Assembly (NCBI GenBank): GCA_963556145.1
Contig: OY744469.1
Location: forward strand, 3,692,767-3,756,766
Direction of reading: 5' to 3'
Source: Hygrocybe punicea
Taxonomy: Eukaryota > Basidiomycota > Agaricomycetes > Agaricales > Hygrophoraceae
DNA: 64,000 nucleotides
In this document: positions 12,101 to 23,824 of the stretch, piece after piece
Numbering within the stretch: position 1 is the first letter of the stretch
Layout: the number at the start of each line of letters is the position of its first letter
Notes under the pieces: generated by a model
Seen by the model: only the letters and a program-made list of their open reading frames with translations
Told to the model about the DNA's origin: nothing
The model's database searches: none
Made by a program: the position numbers and the translations under genes

Positions 12101-15100
12101 TGTTTCCATATGGACTTGGTGGAATTGGCAATGCCTATCAGCAGGGAGAATTATCAGATATTAGACACAAAAGACATTTGCTTATGTATCATGACAAAAG
12201 ATTTCAAAAAGATCCATATTTTCCATTGATTGCATTCAATCACGAACAGATAAAACAATGCACTACAGCAGGATATTTATTAGCGGAAAAGTCAAAATTC
12301 CAGGAGATTTCTAATAGGTTGTTAGATGTCAACATTCATACACTAGCAGACATTTCTAAAAGAATGGAAAATGGTGATAAAGTAATACCAGAAACAGATG
12401 AGGAAAAATTGTGTTTTAAACTCATTAATGATATTGATCATGTTGGAGGTGGTGTAAAAGGATCTGTCACCAGCAAAAAATATATGCGCAATGAAATTTG
12501 GTCTTTGATTTCATTTGTTGGTGCACCCTCTTGGTTTATTACATTTGCTCCTGCCGACAACAAACATCCAATCTCATTATATTTTGCAGACACCAAAGAA
12601 ACATTTAATCCTGTTCTAAGGGATTATAATGAAAGATATCGATTAATTGCCCACAATCCAGTAGCTGGTGCAAGATTTTTTCATTTTATGACACAGTTAT
12701 TCATTAAGCATGTACTTGGTGTTGGAGAAAATCATCCAGGAATCTATGGCAATACAGAAGCATATTATGGAACAGTTGAACAACAAGGACGGTTGACATT
12801 GCATATGCATATGCTCTTGTGGCTTAAAGGAGTATTATCACCGCAACAAATCAGAGACAGAATTATGGATCCAAATTCTGATTTTCAACAAAGATTGGTG
12901 GAGTATCTTGAGAGTGTGCATATTGGAGAGTTTGTTACTGGATCCATGGCTGATGTAAAAGCCAACATTGAAGAAAACAGTCAATCTAAGGATTATCAGG
13001 ATCCTACTCAGACATTACCGGATGCACCTCCACCAATGTGCAATAAGTCAAATCATGTTTGTAATGAACATTGTTCTAACAAGTCACAACTTAATTTGTG
13101 GTGGGATAAATTTTCAAGTATAGTTGATGACTTGATTATGCGTTCTAATATACATAATTGTGGTAGAAATCAGTCAAGTAGCGAGAAGGCCAACAAAAAA
13201 GATAGACCGACGTGTATGAACAAGCATGGCAAATGCAAAGCCAGATTTCCAAGACAAACCTTTGAACAGACTCAAATTGATCCTAAATCAGGAGCTTTGA
13301 ACATGAAAAAAGGTGAAGCTTGGATCAACACATTGACACCATGCATAACATATCTTCTTCGGTGCAACTCAGATGTGACAAGCCTCCTCTCAGGTACTGC
13401 TATCAAGGCTATAGTGGCATATGTCACTGATTATGTTACAAAACCTGGTCTGAAAACATACACTATCTTTGACTCTATTCGGAGTGTTTTTACTAAAAAT
13501 TCTGAAATGCTGGGAGGATCTATGAAACAAAAAGACAAAGCTAGACGTTTGATAACACAGATAATTAATTCATTGACATCAAAGATGGAAATAGGTGGTC
13601 CAATGGCATCTTTGTATCTGCTAGGTAATCCAGATCACTATACAAGCCACAAGTTTGTAACAGTGTATTGGAAAAGTTATGTGAGAGAAACAATGAAGGT
13701 GTTCAAATCTGACCAGGATACTGCTGAAAACAGTGAGACAGACAAGGTTCTCTTGCAAAAAAACCAAAATCAATATGTTGGCTTTACAGCAGTCCATGAT
13801 TACATGTATAGACCAAATACCTATAATGTTACATGCCTATATGAATGGATACAAATGGCAAGACGAGTAAAAATACCTACTCCAACACAGAAAAATCATA
13901 ATGCTCAAAACAGTGATGATGAGCTGGACTTGATTGATTCAAATGCAAAAAATCAACAATATGAAGCAACAGCTGGATGTAATCTCAGGTCACTAGGTGA
14001 TATTGATGATGATGAGCTCAATTTGGGAAATAATGAGAATAGAGTTGACAGTTGCAATGAAAATAGTGATTACAGTGGTAGTTATGATAGCAACACTGAT
14101 TCAAGTGGGTCTATTACTGCTGATGAAGATGGAAATGACATTTCTAAAGAGGACAGTGATAATGCCTGCAATATTAATGCAAATTCAGATTCAATTGGTT
14201 CTGATGGCACAGACAATAAACAGGCTCATAAATATTTTTTGTCAGCTCATCCATTACATGAAACACACTGGATAGAATATCATTCATCATATAAAAAAGT
14301 TGTGCCTAACTTTGTAGGTGGTTCACTTCCAAGAAGAGATCGAGGAGATAGAGAATATTACTGTGCCACCATGCTTACTTTATTCAAGCCCTGGAGAACA
14401 GGCCAAGATCTTAAGAATAACAATGAGTCGTGGGATGAGGCATTCACAGACTATAAATTTACATCACGACAAAGCCAAATAATGGATCATTTTAATATTA
14501 GATATGAATGCAATGATGCTCGAGATGATTATTCAGCTCAGCTCAAAAAGGGTGATGCTACAGCTGGTATATTTCATTCTTGGATGACATCAGAAGAAAT
14601 GGATAACATGGATGATATCAATGAGAATGGTCATGGTGATGATTTTGGTGATAATGAAGGAATTGATAATGAGGATTATGGATTAAATAAATACTCGACC
14701 CTTGGATCAAAAGGAAGACTAATCAATGCACAAATGAATGCCACTGAAGATAGTGTCAGAAATGCTGGTTGGCTGGATTTCAGTCCTGATGGCATCAATA
14801 CAATTGATACTTCTCCACTTAAGCCTGAAATCATACAGCCTGGTGGTAAATGGAAAACAGCTGTTCAAGATAAAAGACAAGAAATCATTGCTGATAGAAA
14901 TGCACGTGTCGCTAATGCTGAACACACCAGAAAAACTCATGCATCTGAAAATGACGTTAAAGTTGTTGACCAATCATATTTAAAACATGATTTCCAAGCA
15001 AAGATGCAAGTTGTTCAGGAATTGATAGATGGCACAGTTACTTTTTTCAAATTAAATACTGAACAACAAAGAGCATTTAGAATTGTTGCTAATCACACTG

Positions 15101-15426
15101 CGACTTTAAATTCAGATCAGCTAAAAATGTATCTAGGTGGCATGGGTGGAACTGGCAAAAGTCAAGTAATCAAAGCACTCAAGCATTTGTTTGAACATAG
15201 ACATGAATTACATCGTCTTGTTATACTGGGTCCAACTGGAACATCTGCAGCATTACTGGGTGGCTCAACTTACCACTCATTCCTAGGCATTCGCATGAAT
15301 AATGATACCAGTAATCAAAGTGTAGCAATTGCTCAAGTGAGAGCAAGGCTAGAGGGAATTGATTATATTTTCATAGATGAAGTATCTATGTTGGCATGCC
15401 ATGAATTATACAAAATCAGCTCATAA
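9163..15426 (+). pseudogene. Helitron Rep/helicase, N-terminal part (ends at a nonsense codon)
   Basis: This is the Rep and first helicase half. Residues ~22-300 are minisatellite-derived repeats (see 9265-9657). A Cys-rich segment (CAICGQL ... CISCHKSL) resembles a zinc-binding module. The Helitron-like N domain follows with LFPQMMPWLFPYGLGG and the metal-binding HxH at residues 1214 and 1216 (RLTLHMHMLLW). The paired catalytic tyrosines are at 1420 and 1424 (YVTDYVTK). Walker A is at ~1992-2000 (GGMGGTGKS) and Walker B is FIDEVSML. An acidic low-complexity linker (~1580-1700) separates Rep from helicase. The frame ends at TAA (15424-15426) in KISS*LAK, where Hel-2 reads KISAQCAK. A single CAA to TAA change is therefore the simplest reading. 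The true start codon is uncertain because the repeat region may be an acquired extension. Confidence 0.85.
9265..9657 (+). repeat. In-frame 78 bp minisatellite
   Basis: Units start at 9265, 9343, 9421, 9499 and 9577. The first four are essentially identical and the fifth is diverging. A shortened unit precedes at 9229, and degenerate copies run on to about 10,050. Each unit is 26 codons (VLYYRPDTPQDR then TQISIYRLAVSQDR), so copy-number change leaves the Helitron frame open. Confidence 0.9.
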
Positions 15427-15453
15427 CTTGCCAAAGCTCTGAATGTATTTGAT

Positions 15454-17775
15454 GTGCCATTTGGAGGCATTAATATTATTTTTGCGGGAGATTTTGCACA
15501 ACTGCCACCTGTTGGAGGTGCATCTTTGTATAGTGGTTCAGTAGGAACACAAATAGATTCTGGCCTGAAGCCACATTATCAAGAAGCAGCTATTGGCAAA
15601 GCACTCTGGCATCAGATCACAACAGTTGTCATTTTAAGAGAAAATATGCGTCAAAAGACACAAACACCTGATGATGCATCATTGCGATCAGCTTTAGTAA
15701 ACATGCGATATGGTGCATGCACTCCTGAAGACATCAGATTTCTAAGAAAGAGAATTGCTGGCAAACGCTCAGATCAGCCAAATGTTGCTGCAAAAAATTT
15801 CAGAAATGTTGCTATCATCTGTGGGGTGCACTCTCAAAAAGACAGAATCAATCAGCTTGGATGTGAGCGTTTTGCAGAGGATACAAATCAAAAGTTGACC
15901 CACTTCTACTCTATGGACAAATGGGGCAAAGAAAGTGATCCAGCTAATAAAACCAAATGGGGGAAATCCAAAGTGGCATCAAAGACAATTCACAAATCAA
16001 ATCAGATTAATTTTGATGAACAACTTGAGATTTGGAAACTCAACCATGGAGCAACTGAACACTTTCCTGGAAAGCTCCCATTGTGTCTTGGCATGCCTGT
16101 GATGATCCGAAACAATGATGCAACTGAATTATGCATCACCAAAGGCCAGGAAGGCATTGTTGTTGGCTGGCAATCAATCAAAGGCCCTCATGATAAACGT
16201 GTTCTCGACACACTCTTTGTGAAATTGGATAATCCACCTCAATTGGTTCAAATACCTGGTCTACCAGATAATGTTGTTCCTATTGTGAAGAGCACAAAAA
16301 CAATTCACTGTCTATTTCCAAGTGACCTAAAAGAATCTGTTGAAAGACAACAAGTATGGGTGCTGCCCAACTTTGCTATGACAGCTCATGCATCTCAGGG
16401 AAAAACCCGCCCTTACAATGTTGTACATTTAAACAGCTGTTTTTCACACATGTCATATTACACAGCTCTGTCTAGAAGTGCAAGTGCAGCAGGCACCATC
16501 ATTATCCAAGGTTTTGACCCTAATGTTATTACAAGAGGTTGCAGTGGCTATCTCAGACAAGAATTCAGAGAACAAGAAATATTAGATGATATCACAAGGC
16601 TTAGATATGAAGGACAACTACCTGATCACTTAACTGGGCAACTCCGCAATACATTGATTCGTCAATATCAATTATGGAAAGGCACTGATTATGTTCCTGC
16701 CAAAGTAGATGCAGCATTAAGTTGGTCTGCCAGAGATCCACTACCTATGCTTCCTGTGGTTGTTGACAGTTCATGGCAACTCATTGGAAAATCTACTGAT
16801 GGAAAAGGTAAGAAAAATTTACTTCAACAGGCCAGTCTTGGTTTTGTGGCTGCAAAAGGAAGCTCACCAGTAAAGCAAAATTTGAAACGTACTTATGATG
16901 AACATGATGAGACACCACTTTTGAGTAGGAAAAAGAGAATAATAACTCATGAAGGCAGTTGCACTATTCTTACTCCTCGTGGCATACATTGGGATGAAAA
17001 CAACTGGAGTTGTGCATATGATTCACTCTTTGTTATTTTGTACAATATATGGGCAGAACATCCTGCAAGTTGGACAACAAGATTTCAGTCAATTGGAAAC
17101 ATTTATCTGTCAACACTTGTACATGGGTTTAACATGATGGCATCACAATTAAGCTTTGAAAATGTAAGAAATGCAGTGAGAATGAAACTCCATGCCAAGA
17201 ATCCAGAACAATTTCCCATGGGTGCTACTGGCATCAGTGTTGCTACACTATGTATGGAAATGCTGAAACCACGAGATTGTATTGCATCTTCACAGCTCAT
17301 TTGTTCTCACTGTGATTATGAAGGTCCAGAAAAAGATGACAATCTTACCTATGTATTGCATGCTGATTCATCTGTTTCTGGCTCAACATCTGATTGGGTG
17401 CAAACCATTGCATATCATGTTAGAAATAAATGTCCACAATGTAATGTTTCAATGATGCGTACCATATACTATACAAAAACACCTGATTTGCTAGTATTAG
17501 AATATCCCAACATAAACATGATTACCAGCCATCAAATAACTGTAAATGTAAATGAAAAGTCCATAAATTTGCATCTAAGAGGTATTGTATATGCTGGAGG
17601 ATATCACTTTACATCTCGATTCATATCAGAAGATGGAAAAATTTGGTATCATGATGGAATGACAATGGGAGCAACATGTAAGCGAGATGGCCACATTGGT
17701 ATGATGTTGGATGATGATTTTAAAAGATATGAAAATAAAATTCTTGTGCTAGCAGTTTATGCACGAAACCAGTAA
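15454..17775 (+). pseudogene. Helitron helicase C-terminal half plus thiol-peptidase-like module
   Basis: This continues the same frame after the TAA at 15424-15426; codons 15427-15453 are also open, and translation here could restart at the Met at 15454. It has helicase motif GDFAQLPPVGG, then ENMRQ, GMPVMIRNNDATE and the terminal helicase block FAMTAHASQGKT with YTALSRS. From residue ~510 a separate module begins: Cys520 in NWSCAYDS, two CxxC pairs (CSHC, CPQC) like a zinc finger, His718 in GYHFTSR and Asp734 in WYHDGMT. Cys, His and Asp in this order are typical of USP/UCH-type cysteine peptidases. All three are kept in Hel-2 (NWSCAYDA, EHFTACI, WFHDGMT). Peptidase function is inferred. 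The module is intact and ends at TAA, 17775. Confidence 0.8.
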
Positions 17776-18660
17776 TTTAATATCATTGAGGACTATTGGG
17801 TGGGAAAGTGGGACATTCAAAATTTTCACCAGCTGAAATTCATATTGGACATCAAAATTGGAGGAAATCTTCTGGGTGGGAAAGTGGGCCATTAAATATA
17901 GGAATGTTATAAATCGATTACATGATGTCAAACACTTAAGTTCTTATTGTTACTTATTGCCCGAGCACTGATAAGTAAGGGTAACAGTGGTAGTAGTAAA
18001 TGCCAGGATAAACTGTTGTATAACTAGTAATATACAAGTATGGCAGGAACAAGTGTAAATAATATTGTCCAAGAGATTGGTAGTCTCTTGATCAAAGGCC
18101 CCAACTGCAGATAAATAGTACATTGTCACTAACAGAACAGGATAACATAGAATGTATGATTCCAAATTCCAACAATGTTCATATATACTACGATTATTCT
18201 TGTTATACATTACACAAACAAATTAGTGCAGCTTATGTAGAATAAATAATGTACATTAAATGATTGAATAGAACCCAGAAGAACTCGTTCATGCCACGCT
18301 TGCGATGGCCCACTTCCCCAAGTCGACACATAATACAATGATTACGAGTTCTTCCATTTATGAAAGAATCGTTCTTATCAGTCCAGGATATAGGGCAGTT
18401 CATCAGTAAGTAAATAATTTAATTAATTAATTGATTGATTGTTGTTTGAAATCAACTATAAAGCCAAATTCTGCATTCCTAACCCGTTTTTTTTGGAAAC
18501 AAATCATGAATAAACTAGATTTTTGGAATTTTGTCCTGGAATTTTGTCAGGAATATAGGATTTATCTTGAGGTCATGAAAAATACAAAACCACTCCAATG
18601 GATGAGAAAAAAAAAATATATGACGCGGAATTTGATTAAAAAAGGAAGTTGTCACTTCGC
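17776..18660. other. Helitron 3' flank, no gene seen
   Basis: AT-rich sequence. The motif GGGTGGGAAAGTGGG occurs twice just after the Hel-1 stop (from about 17798 and 17873) and may belong to the Helitron 3' region. A TTAA/TTGA microsatellite lies near 18420-18440. No coding frame is convincing. Confidence 0.5.
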
Positions 18661-21100
18661 ATCACAGGAACCTCAGCTCTCGACTCCCCGACTTCTTCCA
18701 CAGTCAAGACCTGCTGTCCCAGCAATTTCGACCATGGCTGACATGAATCAACCCCCGCACCTCGTTTGAGTTGAAAACAAACGGTCGGGGGGCTTTAGGC
18801 CCTCATGTTCCGGCTGTCTGCGCAACCACCACCACCACCTCATTTTCTACCACCAGGACACCCACTCCCATCCCGTTTTCGACCACCCCCAGCTAGCCTA
18901 CACTGCCCGCACTCCGTTTCCATTGAAAATGAGCCGGGGGGGGGGTCTCAAGCCCTCGTGATCCGGCTGTCTGCCCAACCACCACCACCAGACTCCCTTT
19001 TTCTACCACCATCCCATTTTCACCCACCAGGATGCCCCTTCCCACCCCGTTTTTGACCACCCCCAGCCAGTACATGCCCCCCGTGACTCGTTTTCATCGA
19101 AAAGGAGAGGCCGGGGGGTCCAAATCCCTTGTGTATCTGCCTTCTGCCTCCACACACACGTCTTCGGCGGGTTTCCAGATCAAGATGTTCAGTCACAAGT
19201 CACAACAACAACAAACAACATGACAACGACAATGAAGTGACAATAACGACAACGACAGCAACGGCGACAACGACACTGACAATGATGGTGATCATCAGCG
19301 AGGCCGGAGGAGTTGTGCGCCAACTCTCCAGCCAAGATACGTCTCTATCGCCTGACACTCTCGTCGCCTGCTGACTACTTCGTCAGACACCATCAGCTCT
19401 CAAGGTGGATAGAGTGGCCGACAATGACATGGCGACCAATGAGGATGACAACGACAACGACAGTATCGGTAGTGGCACCACCATCGCCTTCCCATTGCCC
19501 ACCCATCTGTCAGTCATCATCAATCCAGTGAGGACGGCAGCAGGCACCCCGCGGTAGTGTCGACCATGCACCCACCACCACTGCCGCTATCACCATTGCC
19601 GCCACCACGATCACGATCACGATCACCACGACCACGGGACGATGAGGGCGATGACCTCCACTGCCAACTGGCAGCGGCAGGGCAACAACGACAACGATGA
19701 CGGCGGAATGGGGGTCACAGCCCACATTGCCATTAAGTAGCCGATTGGAGCGGACGACGAGGACGAGGATGTTGAAGATGACAGCAACGGCCGCTACCAA
19801 GTGGCAGCAGCTGGATGGCGACAGCGACGGCCCATGGAACGATTTCCACCACCCACCGGCATGTCGGGTATCGGGCACACTGATCGCCCACCCATCGCCC
19901 ACCACACCTTCATCAATCCAATGGCGGCGACAAAAATGAGGGCCAAATGGTCCCTACTATACGAGGTTGCCAATGAGGACGATATCAACGGCGCAAGGCG
20001 ACACAACCAGTGAGGACACGAGGGGACGATGGCAGCGGCAGGTACTCACCACCCGCAGCTGCTGAACAGCTGCAGGTCGATGGCGACAACGACCTCCACT
20101 TCCAACTGGCAGTGGCAGGGCAACGGCGGTGACAATGGGGATCACAGTGCACAATGAAGGAAGGACGGCAACAAGACGACCGCCACGGCTGCTACCATTG
20201 TCATCATCATGCCACACTCTCGTCGCCCACGCTCTCGTCATCCACACCATACCCTCATCACCCACGCCATCTCCCCACCCTCACATACCATCATCTCCCC
20301 CTGCCCATGCCATCTCCCTCGTCCACACCCACGCCATCTCCCTCACCCATGCCCACGCCATCTCCATGCCTACGCCATCTCCTCACCCTCCCACTCGCCC
20401 ATGCCATGTCTCCAACATACCATCCCATCATCCCTGCCCACACCATCTCCCTCGCCATGCCATCTCCCTCACCCTCGTCGCACACACCATCTCCCACTCC
20501 ATAGTCGCCCACCCTCCCATCCCATCGTGCTATGCCCACGCCATCTCCCACACCTCATCGCCCACACCCTCATCGCCCTCCCGCCATCGCCCACACCCTC
20601 ATTGCCCTCCCTCGTCGCCCTCCCACCCCCATCCTGTCATGCCCCCGCCATCGCCCACACCCTCATTGCCCTCCCTCATTGCCCTCCCATCCTGTCATGC
20701 CCCTGCCATCTCCCCACTCTCATTCTGTCGTGCCCCCGTACACCCTCGTCGCCCCTGCCATCTCCCCCACCTGCCTCTCTCACTACCTCTGTCATCACCT
20801 CACGAATCCCACCACCATGTCAATTGACGTCAGAACTGGGCTCATGAGGTCATATGATTGGGAGATGGGCAGGCAATGGGTGGATGGAAAGTGGGCGATG
20901 GGCAGATGACTGCCATCACCTAGACCTGCCCTGGCGCCACGTCAATTAACATTGGTGAGTAGTGGGACACCCTCAAAGCCTGCAAGAAATGATGATGGCA
21001 CCAACTGCACAGCAGCATGATCGCTGGGTGGGCGACGGGTGGGCGACGGGCGGGCGATGTGCGGGCGACGGGCGGGCAATGGCGTGGGCAATAGCTTTAG
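18660..21100. repeat. GC-rich repetitive block with degenerate tandem arrays
   Basis: About 2.4 kb clearly differs in composition from its AT-rich surroundings. 18780-19150 holds roughly 150 bp degenerate tandem units (CCGGCTGTCTGC, CCACCACCACC, CGTTTTCGACCACCCCCAGC). 19200-19300 is ACAACG-type simple repeat. 20210-20800 is a dense array built on CCCACGCCATCTCCCTCACC. 21015-21075 is GGGCGGGCGACGGGTG-like. Open frames here are Pro/Ser/His-rich repeat translations, not genes. Confidence 0.75.
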
Positions 21101-22548
21101 ATCTAACGACAACTTTGAATTTAAATAACTGCCGAAATCTTACATTTTGATAACTATTAAATTTATTATTTTAACACTACCAAAAGTTTTACTTTTGGCC
21201 TGCCTTTAAGTGAAGCCTAAATTTGGACTAGAAATTTGAGTAAACTTGAAACTAAATTATACTTTCCCCTTACAATTTAGATCTGATAATTATTTTGATT
21301 GCAAGAATAACCTAAAGATTTATTTGGGACTTAAATTCAATATTTAGGCTAGGCCTAAATCTAAATCTACAGATTATATTTTGGTACTAACTTTAGAAAT
21401 CACTTTAGATCCTGACTAAATGTGGAAAGATCAAAAATTGATCAATCAATTGATTATTTAGTTACTTATTTATTTATTTGATTATAATAATTAATTAACT
21501 ATGGACAATCTGCCTGGAGTCGGAAGAATTTAGGGAACAAATCGTAACATAGAAGCCAAGGGGAAGATTAACATTATATAATAAATTCAGAAAAGCAAAT
21601 GAATTTATCCTGATCATTTAACTCTATATACAAAGAATATTTTCAAAAGTGTGATACATTGATTGTAATCGATGAATCGTTGGATGCTGGCTGCTGGAAA
21701 TGTTTAAAATACGACATTGTATTTAAAAGAAAAGGAACAAACCTAGTGTGACGGCGAGTTATAATGACCAGCTTCATAAGAACAGCGATCAAAGCACCAG
21801 ATTCCGGCAGCTTTACAATGTTCTGGGGCATTGCTGCAGACCGCACCTGTCCTCTTTGCGCATCTGCAGAGCGTGATTCGGGTTTCCAATTGTCCACAGA
21901 GAAAGACATGGATGTAAATGCGGCATTGACATATATCTGGATGCTGAGTTGAAGAGATTGTTCCACGTTAATTTAAACAACACGTACTGTGAGGATTTCG
22001 AACTGTAATGCCAATTATTGTGTATTGCACGTGACCTTGTATAACGCCACAGTCACAACTTCATCCAAGGCCCTATAATCGGATGGCCATATCTCAGCAA
22101 GTTTTGCACATATCAACTAGTGGTTTGAAATCCCCATTCCCATACCCATAACCAAGGTGTTGACCACTTATTTTTGTTCTAATATAGCCATTTCCAAATT
22201 CGAAAATTTGGCAATGGGTATGGAAGTCGGTTGGACCTTGCAGGCCACAGAGGGAATCAGCCATTGCCAAACTATGTATGTACACTCCAGTGCTTATTTG
22301 CTAGGTGCTAAAGACATTTTTGACAGCTCACATGAGAACATGCATGGAAGTACGGTTGCACAGATCGGCACACGGCTTTCCCATCTGCAGTACATTTACT
22401 AGCATTTACTGTGGTTTCAGCTGTCCCCCCCTGGTACTCATCTGTTTTAGATCCACAGGGAGCTATCTTGCTTTCATTCTTCTCCCCATCTGCATATTCT
22501 TACATGACATGAATTCACCGTCTGGAAATTTACATAGGGTATCAGATA
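21100..22548. other. AT-rich intergenic, no gene supported
   Basis: The left half has runs of AAATTTAGG-type words; the right half is ordinary single-copy-like sequence. I looked for a terminal inverted repeat for the T1 transposase element here and found none that pairs convincingly with sequence beyond 23727. Confidence 0.4.
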
Positions 22549-23727
22549 TCATACATAACCGCAATGGTGGAACCATCCAAATACATCAGCCTCAGTAGTC
22601 TGATAAAGAGCTTCAAGCAGTGTACAATATATCTCCGTATTGGACAACTCAGTCATTGCCAAATGGGTATATTCACCACGACAACGTAGGCGGTATTTCA
22701 TTGCTGAGAAGGCTAGTTCGATGGGGTTGTAGTCAGGGGAGTATGGTGGCAAGAATTCATAACGCATGCCGCTGAACATATTTTAGTAGAGATCAATCTG
22801 GGCAAATGATTGCTTACTGTGACTCAATGAGCTCCAAAATCTCTGGGTGTTTATGAATACGACAGTTGTCCATAACAATGACTGATTTTGGAGCAGGAAA
22901 TGGTTCCATTTGGTCCAGCAGACGTCCAATAAAGGTATAGAAAAGTTGTGAGTCAAAAGCACCTTCCACGATGTCGCAATGTATAATTCCATCGTTGAGT
23001 GATAATCCAGGTAACACTGAGAATCTGTGATCATAAAAGTTAGAAGAGAAGCTGTCAGTGAATAGGCAATACTTGCCGTCGTCCACGGCAGAAGAAGGCT
23101 TTGCGTGACGCTTTTCTACCACGTATTGCCCATGCGTGTCCACGATAGGTTGTCCGGCGATCCACAGCACTCTCATCAACGAAAACAAGCTGCTCTGCAT
23201 CATATGTTCCAATACGTGCAGCAAATTCTGCACGTTTCTCAGCACTTCGCTCCATTGCGACACGTGAAAGCTATCAATGATGACCACAGGTTTTGTGAAT
23301 GAGAATGTCAACTACACACCTTCTTTATGGTATACCCACCTTTTATAAGGGTACGCCATATTGTCGATGTTGATACCGATACACCACACACATCCTCCAA
23401 CTCTGTCCGAAGCTCATCCAGATAAAGATCTGGAGTTTGATTCAACGTTGCAAACATGTGCTAGACAATTTGCTTAAGCAGAGTATAGTTGACTGAAGAA
23501 ACAAGCCCACAAACCTGTATATCATAGTCACATAGTGAACGATGTATTTGAGGCCTCAATCGTTTTGGTACATTGACATTGCCTGTTTTTCTGAAATGCG
23601 CAAGTATCTTCCGGACAGAGCACAATCCTAGATCAGTGTACATGGAAATCTCCTTGGGCCCCATGGATATACTAAGACGAATGACAATCCAATGGACTTC
23701 CTCAGGGATCGGTTTGCCAGCAACCAT
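22549..23727 (-). CDS. Tc1/mariner-like DD34E transposase (T1)
   Basis: Cut-and-paste transposase of the IS630-Tc1-mariner group, spread over five or six exons. The N-terminus (MVAGKPIPEEVHWIVIRLS) begins a helix-turn-helix DNA-binding region. The DDE core shows VFVDESAVDRRT (first Asp), VIVMDNCRIH (second Asp) and YSPDYNPIELAFSAMK (Glu). The second Asp and the Glu are 34 residues apart after splicing. The protein ends FGWFHHCGYV, nearly identical to the T2 end. One intron, just after RGRR, appears to use a GC-AG pair (GCAAGT donor); the equivalent T2 intron is GT-AG. Every exon joins in frame and all three catalytic residues are present, so it may be functional. Unlike T2 and T3, no S-type partner gene lies convergent to it; its 5' neighbour is the TET/JBP gene in the same orientation. 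Confidence 0.85.
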
Positions 23728-23824
23728 GGCGTAGATGGTTGATCCAAGTCAACAAGTTGAATTGCTTCTTTTGGTAATTTGGACCTTATCTCACAAGGAA
23801 GATAATGACATCACTTTCGGATAC

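Larger units (their letters stand above)
9163..17775 (+). mobile_element. Helitron Hel-1 (coding body)
   Basis: One long frame of about 2,860 codons is interrupted only by TAA at 15424-15426. It carries a Helitron Rep nuclease with paired tyrosines, a Pif1-like superfamily 1 helicase, and a C-terminal papain/USP-like module. These are the hallmarks of an autonomous rolling-circle transposon. The true ends (5' TC, 3' hairpin plus CTRR) could not be located, so the limits given are those of the coding frame. Hel-2 at 55312-64000 is a diverged relative. Confidence 0.9.

Noticed and set aside
17776..18300. Helitron 3' hairpin plus CTRR for Hel-1
   Set aside because: Repeated GGGTGGGAAAGTGGG words were noticed but no stem-loop with the right terminal tetranucleotide could be fixed without other copies.
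20129..20847. Long Pro/Ser/His-rich open frames on several strands
   Set aside because: All frames are open because the DNA is a CT-rich tandem array; no frame shows a domain or normal composition.
21643..21966. 107-codon open frame (-)
   Set aside because: No resemblance to a family, no splice partner found, and AT-rich noncoding surroundings.
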